From Pampus argenteus (lineage: Eukaryota; Chordata; Actinopteri; Scombriformes; Stromateidae): a stretch of DNA of 64,000 bases. Under the pieces are notes generated by a model. The model did no database searches and was not told the origin of the DNA. It saw nothing but the letters and a program-made list of their open reading frames with translations. Made by a program: the position numbers and the translations under genes. Where the stretch lies: NCBI GenBank assembly GCA_036937835.1, contig CM072877.1, positions 15,554,001 through 15,618,000 on the forward strand, in the 5' to 3' direction. Below, one piece after another: positions 58,401 through 64,000 of the stretch (position 1 is the stretch's first letter; each line of letters begins with the position of its first letter).

Positions 58401-60411
58401 GGCAAGTCATTTTCCTGCCTTTAGCGTAATGGTTTACCAATCAGTTGACAAAATGCCAGACACCGACTGGAATAAAAAGGTGAACTGACAATCTGTCCAT
58501 TTCATAGGATATAATCCACGAGAAAACAGTGCCGATACTGAAGCAGCCAAAACTGTAGTGGAGAGAAGTAGAGTCAAAGTAACCTGACATTTTTTTGTCA
58601 GAGATGTAAATTATACAGGGAATACTGCAGGATGCAGTGACAAAACAAGTTTGCTCATCCAAGAACCCTCATCATTCAATTCAAAGCAACATGAGACACC
58701 AGGCACTAAATCTGAGGGGACAAAGCACCCTAAAAACAGGTACACCCATACAAGAGCAGATTGTGACTACAGCAAATCGAGCCATCTTGTCAAAGGTCAA
58801 CAATTTTACAATTTAAATGTGCCTGCCACCACAGCTAATGCAAAACCATCTCTAAGCAGGGAACACCAAAGCCAAGATCAGGTTTCTGGTAGCAGTAAAA
58901 AATTTAATTACATGAAGGGTGATTTTAAACAACCTGCTAAAATGACAAATCCAAAAAGATAAATAGTGTCACCATTTTCTGAGCATCTAACTACCATGCA
59001 TAAACTACCAATATCTCCTAATAAACTTACATCAAATGTATTAATTATACAGTAGGAACAAATATTTTCCTCTTTATAAAATAGCCATGAACTCTAAATA
59101 ACTTTTGTTTAAGGGAGTAACAAGACTGACTGAAAAAGGATCACAGGAAGCAAAGCGAGGGAATGACCCTGGTTCAATATCTCATCTTTGACGACGATAT
59201 ATTATGGGGTTTCATAGGGTGCTCAAATTCAATGCTTTGACCAGCTGCAATGTACATTGTTTTGCAATCACCACCAGCAGCAACAACAAGCAAGGAGCGA
59301 TGATACAAAACGTTCTGCTAAAACGATTAGTCGATTCATTGATTAGTTGGTCCACAAAAAAAATAAAACTAATTGATTAACAGTCATTTATCAAGTAAAA
59401 TCTTCTTAAATGTGATAATTTGATTCGTTTGTGTTTTCATATCATTTTAAAAAGGGATAACTTTTCGCCCTTTTTAAAGACAATTTATAGACTGAATGAT
59501 CCATTAAAAAATTACAATTTAAAAAAAGATGAAAAATTGATAATGAAAACATAATTAAGCAGCCCAAAAAAACAAACTAGTGCATGAATACAATGGCTAA
59601 CTGGACAGTGATATTTTTAAAAAAAATAAAATGCTAAATATGATATGCTCTAGCAATGCAGACAGTATTACGGGAGAGAATGAGATTGTGAATCCTCTTT
59701 TAATATAACATGAAATACATAAACAACTAAATGTTGATGTGCAATAACACTGGACACCCTGCAGATCAATACTACACTATATACTCAATACATACATTTC
59801 TTCTCGTATTATTGTGTTAGGGTTTTAAGTCACCATATTCTGTCTGTTCAGGTGATTATAGAGGACTATATAATGTTAGTTCAATTACATTAATAGACAC
59901 TCAGAGCTGAGACACCCCCCCCCCTCCCTCAACTTGTTGTCCAAAATCCAAGTTAGTCAAACGACTGAAATGGGTGTGTGTTAGTAGGCGTAACGTTTGT
60001 TTGAAAAATAAACATATAAACGTTAAATTTACGCAAAATATATGGTATAAACAAAGAAGCCCCGATGACCAGCTGGTAAAAATCACAGTAGCCTGCTCTT
60101 TCCAGCTGATTCCTCCTCCTCCTCAAACTGCTTATCGAGCTAAAACCCTGCATGTCTGTCAGTTTTACACAAACACACACACAAAATTAACCAATCTGAA
60201 ACTACCTTCCTGTTGCTAATTTCAAAGATTTTCAGGGATAAAAAAAACCCCAAAACACAACAACTTTACTTTGAGACGCGTCAAGTTCCCTGCAGGCTAA
60301 CAGTATCCAGCTAATTAACATGTCAGGCTGTGAAGAAGCTAGCGCCCCGCTGCTAAGCAGCTAGCAGCTACTAGCCGCGGCTGGGTCTGCCTACCTCGGC
60401 TGGGATGCCAT
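46495..60411 (-). CDS. AFF1: AFF1 (AF4): scaffold of the super elongation complex
   Basis: Nuclear scaffold that gathers P-TEFb, ELL and AF9/ENL to release paused RNA polymerase II. Exons in transcript order: 60411-60395, 57277-57157, 56561-55704, 54387-54346, 52885-52799, 51013-50956, 50734-50593, 50490-49447, 49366-49278, 49119-48894, 48723-48632, 48319-48256, 48168-48032, 47904-47833, 47487-47394, 47255-47212, 47106-46877 and 46619-46495. Landmarks: N-terminal P-TEFb contact NEERNLLRLRAWEQRN, then LFGEPYK; KPTAYVRPMDGQDQ; the ALF box CVEDILREMTHSWPPLLTAI; a serine/aspartate-rich activation region; the AF9/ENL-binding stretch LLVKIDLSLLSRVP (near 49590-49630); and the C-terminal homology domain ending VRYIKQGVQWLRLDSQKVK. 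About 1180 aa are recovered (human about 1210). Phases agree everywhere except between 52799 and 51013, where an exon of length 3n+1 appears to be missing from my list. Gene order with KLHL8 and PTPN13 supports AFF1 over its paralogues. Confidence 0.92.
53471..53520. repeat. ATAC microsatellite in an AFF1 intron
   Basis: About twelve ATAC units, preceded by imperfect AAT/GAT repeats at 53270-53306. Confidence 0.9.
54912..54965. repeat. CACACT-type repeat in an AFF1 intron
   Basis: Irregular CACACT and CACT units over about 50 bases. Confidence 0.8.
58120..58220. repeat. CACACAGG minisatellite in AFF1 intron 1
   Basis: A CA run passes into about eight units of 8 to 14 bases, each ending in AGGC, with length variation by CA steps. 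Confidence 0.9.
58588..58962 (+). pseudogene. Open frame of unknown origin inside AFF1 intron 1
   Basis: About 125 codons are open on the plus strand, opposite to AFF1, ending at TAA 58960-58962. The product is hydrophilic, rich in Ser, Lys, Asn and Gln, and not repetitive. It has no splice-site support, no recognisable domain and its only in-frame methionine is late. It could be a retrocopy fragment of a disordered protein, or chance. Confidence 0.25.
59325..59420. repeat. Degraded interspersed repeat (teleost ATTAGTCGATTA type)
   Basis: AACGATTAGTCGATTCATTG and, further on, CAGTCATTTATCAAGTAAAA resemble a short non-autonomous repeat widespread in spiny-rayed fish. The match is from memory and partial; ends are approximate. 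Confidence 0.4.
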
Positions 60412-60584
60412 GGTGCGCCTCTCACAACAACCAAAGTTGGTTGTCATGTGTTTCTGACAGTCCTCACCAAGGTGTTCTTCCTCACTTGGTCACATTGTTT
60501 ACCGGTGAAGATGACGTGTTGACTGAAATGACTGTCAGGCGGCCGTTGTTGGATAGTTGTGTGCTAACCGTTGGTGTTTAGGTT

Positions 60585-60623
<39 letters not shown>

Positions 60624-60660
60624 GTCTCTCTCTCTGTCTCTCTGCCTGCTGGATTGTTCT
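60412..60660 (-). promoter_or_regulatory. AFF1: AFF1 5' leader and promoter region
   Basis: Upstream of the ATG (60411) there is a small inverted repeat (ACAACCA then TGGTTGT) near 60427-60444 and a long CT repeat at 60588-60645, a GAGA-type tract on the gene's own strand. Such tracts are common at vertebrate promoters. The transcription start is not determined. Confidence 0.4.
60588..60645. repeat. CT microsatellite upstream of AFF1
   Basis: Pure CT run followed by interrupted CTCTG units, about 180 bases from the AFF1 start codon. Confidence 0.9.
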
Positions 60661-62236
60661 ACTCTATTCAACCATCCGGGGACCAAGCTCAGCTTTATAC
60701 ACTCAATGCAGCACAAAACTGTCAGAAAATATTCCTAAAGCACTTATGTCACTGTTTTAAGAGTAAACGTGATGTAAATATAACAAACGGCTCCACTGAA
60801 GGTTATATTATGATCTGTTTTGTCCTCCTCAGTACAGTTTAAATAAACTTTACACTAATACCCCTGCGTGACAGACTTGGTACAGCCAAGTGTGTGTAGA
60901 TATGTTTGTTTTACTATAGAGTGGAGGTGAGGCCTCCTGATTAAAGGAGGGGTTCACAGTTTTTCCAAGTCTTTCTAAAAAAAACAAACAATAGTCAGAT
61001 CCTCAAAATGAACATGAATATGTAAACATGTTTTTCAGGTCATTATCATTCCTCCTGTTTATACCAGAAGATCCTTTCATAATGCATTTACAATGTAAGT
61101 GATGGGACACAACATCTACAACCTCCTTCTATGCAAAAATGTGAGTTTATCTGAAGCTGATATGAAGCTGCAGCCATCCAAATTATTCAAAATCAACTAT
61201 GTTTTTTTAGTCTCCTTCTGTTACTACACTTCTACTGCAGCTCAATGAGGAAACACTGTCAGAGGAAACAGGAAAGAGAGATTTTGATGCTAAAAAAGAC
61301 TAAATCTGGCAGATGTCCACTTGATATGACTCAGCCTGCTGAAAAGAAGAAATGACTGCAGTAAGGAAAACTTATTTCAATATTCAAAATTGTGAACCTG
61401 TCATTTAATACTGTTGATTTGATGTCACTGTGTGCTTTCTTTAAAAAAACAGGAGTTCGTATTATGGATTTCCTATACCTGAAGCAAAGGAAGGACTATT
61501 ATTACTTAGTGATAGATATTTTGGTTTCTGTATTACAATAACAGCTGCTAAGTATTAATGAAGTATATATAATTAAGTATAATTAATTAATGAATTTCTC
61601 CTTGTGCAATGTGGTACCCAGTAGAATGATTATTTGCGAAAGTGGAGAGATATGTGGGAAAAGTTATTGCATATACAGCACAAAACACCTTTAATTGAAC
61701 TTTTTTTTTGTCCACAGATATAAAAGCAGGAGAGATTTCATTCTCAAAAACGCTGGAGCAGACCGTAAAGCCCACTGACTCATTGTGGCATCTTGGTGCC
61801 AATTTTGGTGACTGAGGTTTGATAGCACAGAGCTAAAACTGGCAGTGGATCTGATGTCTCCTGCAGGTTTCATTACCGCATTTCAACCAAAACTTGTTCC
61901 TACTACTACTGCAAACTGTAGACTGATAATAACTGTGCTGGTAAAGTGCATCAGAAAAAGAGCTGTGCTTGAGATAGAAAAATAAAGTCTGTGTGCTGCT
62001 GTTCTTGGAGCATGGATGCATGATTTAATACAGGCCCGAGCACAGGCTGTGGAGGAAGGTCTGTTATCGGACACTCACTCTGGGTGGGTATGTTATGCTG
62101 CTACTGGCCGTCTGCCAGCAGAGCACATCGACACCACCTTCCTTCATTTAGACCTAACCGGTGCCTCAGGACAGCTGAATGGACCACGAGGCTGTAAAAT
62201 GCCAATAAATAAATGGTATATGAATTGCATGTATTG

Positions 62237-62316
62237 TATTTTTCTAGGCCATCTTCTCCCATCCAAGCACTAACCAGGCCTGATCAGCTCCTGAGATCAG
62301 GTCAGGGTGGTATGAC
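62237..62316 (-). mobile_element. 5S rRNA-like element (5S-derived SINE or pseudogene)
   Basis: Read on the minus strand, the segment opens with CATACCACCCTGACCTGATC, continues with CTCAGGAGCT and CAGGCCTGGTTAGTGCTTGG, then ATGGGAGA. This follows 5S rRNA from near its 5' end through its internal promoter (box A to box C), with a deletion of roughly 15 bases before the CTGATCTC segment and several substitutions. It cannot be a working 5S gene. SINE3-type fish elements carry 5S heads, so either a SINE or a 5S pseudogene is possible. Confidence 0.6.
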
Positions 62317-62813
62317 TAATGAAAGATGTTATAGTACCAGGATATGCTGGATATTATATATACTAATTCAACGAAGACTTGAAAAACTTCAAAGCCTGGT
62401 GTTTGTCAAAAGAGGTCAAAATAGTTAAGTAGCAATGATCCATAGCATATACTTCTCAGTTGTTAAGTGTCTAATATAGAAACTGCCATTTGTGATTGGT
62501 ATGTTTTATGATCTGATTGAGGGCAGTGATTGGTTAATAATTGGATGACAGGATTTTGTTTTTGAAAACACAAATATCTCAGTTTTTATTCATAGCACAC
62601 AACAGTGAGGAGATTCATCCAGGAGACATTATATTGACTTTCATTAATATCCTGTAGACTTACACCAAACATAACCACTACATGCCTAACCCTAACCTTA
62701 ACATAAACCCTGAACGTACTTTAACTTTAGACCAAGGCTTCACCCAAAAATCAACGTATTTAATGTATTTATTTTATGGGCGAATCCCCACAACATGACT
62801 CTGGAATAACTCA

Positions 62814-62840
62814 TACACACACACACACACACACACACAC
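62814..62840. repeat. CA microsatellite
   Basis: About thirteen CA units in the gene-poor interval right of AFF1. Confidence 0.9.
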
Positions 62841-63865
62841 TCCTGCTCTGTAACAAGTGTGCCATCCAGTGGCTGCATGGTGTAAATGTCTGTGTTCTCG
62901 CATTAGTTTACATTGTAACCACAAAGCAGGACCGTATTATTTCTTGTGTAAATGCTGGAAACTTTACATTATATAACAGCCGTACCAACACAAACTGACA
63001 TACAACATGCTATATACATAAAGTTAGAGTCATATCCTTCTCCAATAGTCAAAACACTTATGCACTGAAAAAGGAAAATAAAATGTTTTAATGTTGAACA
63101 ACTACAACCGTTAGCAGCTAATATTTACATTCTTCATTTAACAACATTAACTTTATGTTGCCTTTGAATAAATTCAACAGAACACATCTTTCCAATAAAT
63201 GACAAAGCTACACCAGTTTCTGTGTCATCAATGATCTCCACAACTAAAACAATGAACAAAATGTTTACAATCACATAAAGCAAGACTAAAGACAGATATC
63301 TGTACAAAATACAATATCATATCAGGATTAAAGGGTATATACTTTATAAGGTTCACAATATACTGTTAATATCTTACTTGTTGTGGTAATAATTGTTTTG
63401 TATCATGGGTGCAGAGACTCCTTTGTGTGTATTGAGCTATTCATAGCCTAAATAATAACTACACCAAGTAAATAAAATTGTCTTTTGTCTATAGGAATCT
63501 ATCACACACAAAACAAGAGGCAGGTTCACACGCTATGAAAACAAACCTCATAAGATCACATGAAGAATCTGCTTCCCTTTGCAGAGTTCATTACGCTCTC
63601 CTTATTGATTGTCTGTTCACTCAGGTCACAGGAGTTATTATTATGAGATCAACAGAAAACTGATCACATATTAGTATTAGTTGCTTTTCTGCTCCTACAT
63701 TGATTCCTCAGTAAGTGAAAACAAGATGACAAATAACCCTGCGATTATGATACAAGCATCACACATTCATATACACTTATAGTTATTATGACAACCTTTA
63801 GAAACCACCATAAATCAACCTCACTGCCAACCAGTCTCCATGACTTTTTTTTCCTTTTTTTTCAG

Positions 63866-64000
63866 TCATCCTCATAGTTTTCTACCCCATCACCTTCTCA
63901 TTTGGACTGATTCAGGTTTCTTTGCCAGAAGGTGACCAGATAGGGAGGACATTTGAGGACATTGTCCTCCAGGACATCTTGCCGGGGGACAACTTGCACG
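63866..64000 (+). CDS. Start of an unrecognised coding exon, cut by the window edge
   Basis: A strong pyrimidine tract and CAG end at 63865. The frame beginning with two bases then ATC CTC is open for 44 codons to the edge and reads a hydrophobic stretch (ILIVFYPITFSFGLIQ) followed by an acidic segment (VSLPEGDQIGRTFEDIVLQD). It looks like part of a membrane protein. I do not recognise the family, and no donor is visible. Confidence 0.35.

Larger units (their letters stand above)
57278..60394 (-). other. AFF1: AFF1 first intron
   Basis: About 3.1 kb. It contains the CACACAGG minisatellite at 58120-58220, a plus-strand open frame at 58588-58962 and a degraded interspersed repeat at 59325-59420. 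No other exon of AFF1 is seen. Confidence 0.7.
60661..63865. other. Gene-poor interval right of AFF1
   Basis: About 3.2 kb of AT-rich sequence without exons I can support. It holds the 5S-rRNA-like element at 62237-62316 and a CA repeat at 62814-62840. Confidence 0.6.

Overview
The window is vertebrate nuclear DNA, most likely from a ray-finned (percomorph-type) fish. The genes have many short coding exons with GT-AG introns, and several introns are only 80-150 bp. Microsatellites (CA, TA, ATAC, CT) are dense, and relics of a repeat common in spiny-rayed fish are present. Every reading frame that can be assembled matches a vertebrate gene family. I cannot name the species. There is no bacterial, viral or CRISPR signal.

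Layout: (1) 209-14497, plus strand: the 3' two-thirds of PTPN13, from the end of the FERM domain through the PDZ array to the tyrosine phosphatase domain. (2) 16483-21095, plus: complete SDAD1, a nucleolar 60S ribosome-biogenesis factor, 22 exons, 687 aa. (3) 23836-28116, plus: complete KLHL8, a BTB-BACK-kelch adaptor of CUL3 ubiquitin ligases, 11 coding exons, 612 aa. (4) 31062-43827, plus: a complete 50-exon gene for a 2169-aa type I membrane lectin receptor that I cannot match to a named gene. (5) 46495-60411, minus: AFF1-type super elongation complex scaffold, with its end facing the lectin gene. (6) 60412-64000: mostly empty, with a 5S-rRNA-like element and the start of an unrecognised exon at the right edge.

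The most remarkable item is the lectin receptor. It reads signal peptide, five C-type lectin domains, a SUEL/rhamnose-binding lectin domain, an F5/8 type C (discoidin) domain, an LCCL domain, seven more C-type lectin domains, one membrane span and a short tail with an FxNPxF endocytosis motif. All splice phases agree across 50 exons, and the SUEL, discoidin and LCCL modules are each bounded by phase-1 introns. Most C-type domains keep the calcium/sugar motifs, mixing EPN (mannose-type) with QPD (galactose-type). This resembles a mannose-receptor-like scavenger receptor that gained a cassette of other carbohydrate and adhesion modules.

Other points are a sixth PDZ domain in PTPN13 that I do not recall in the human protein, a preserved alternative donor in PTPN13 PDZ2, two candidate GC-AG introns, and a gene order that looks like an inversion of the human AFF1-KLHL8 block with the lectin gene between them and SDAD1 beside them. 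The neighbours do not form an obvious pathway; they share a conserved chromosomal neighbourhood rather than a function.
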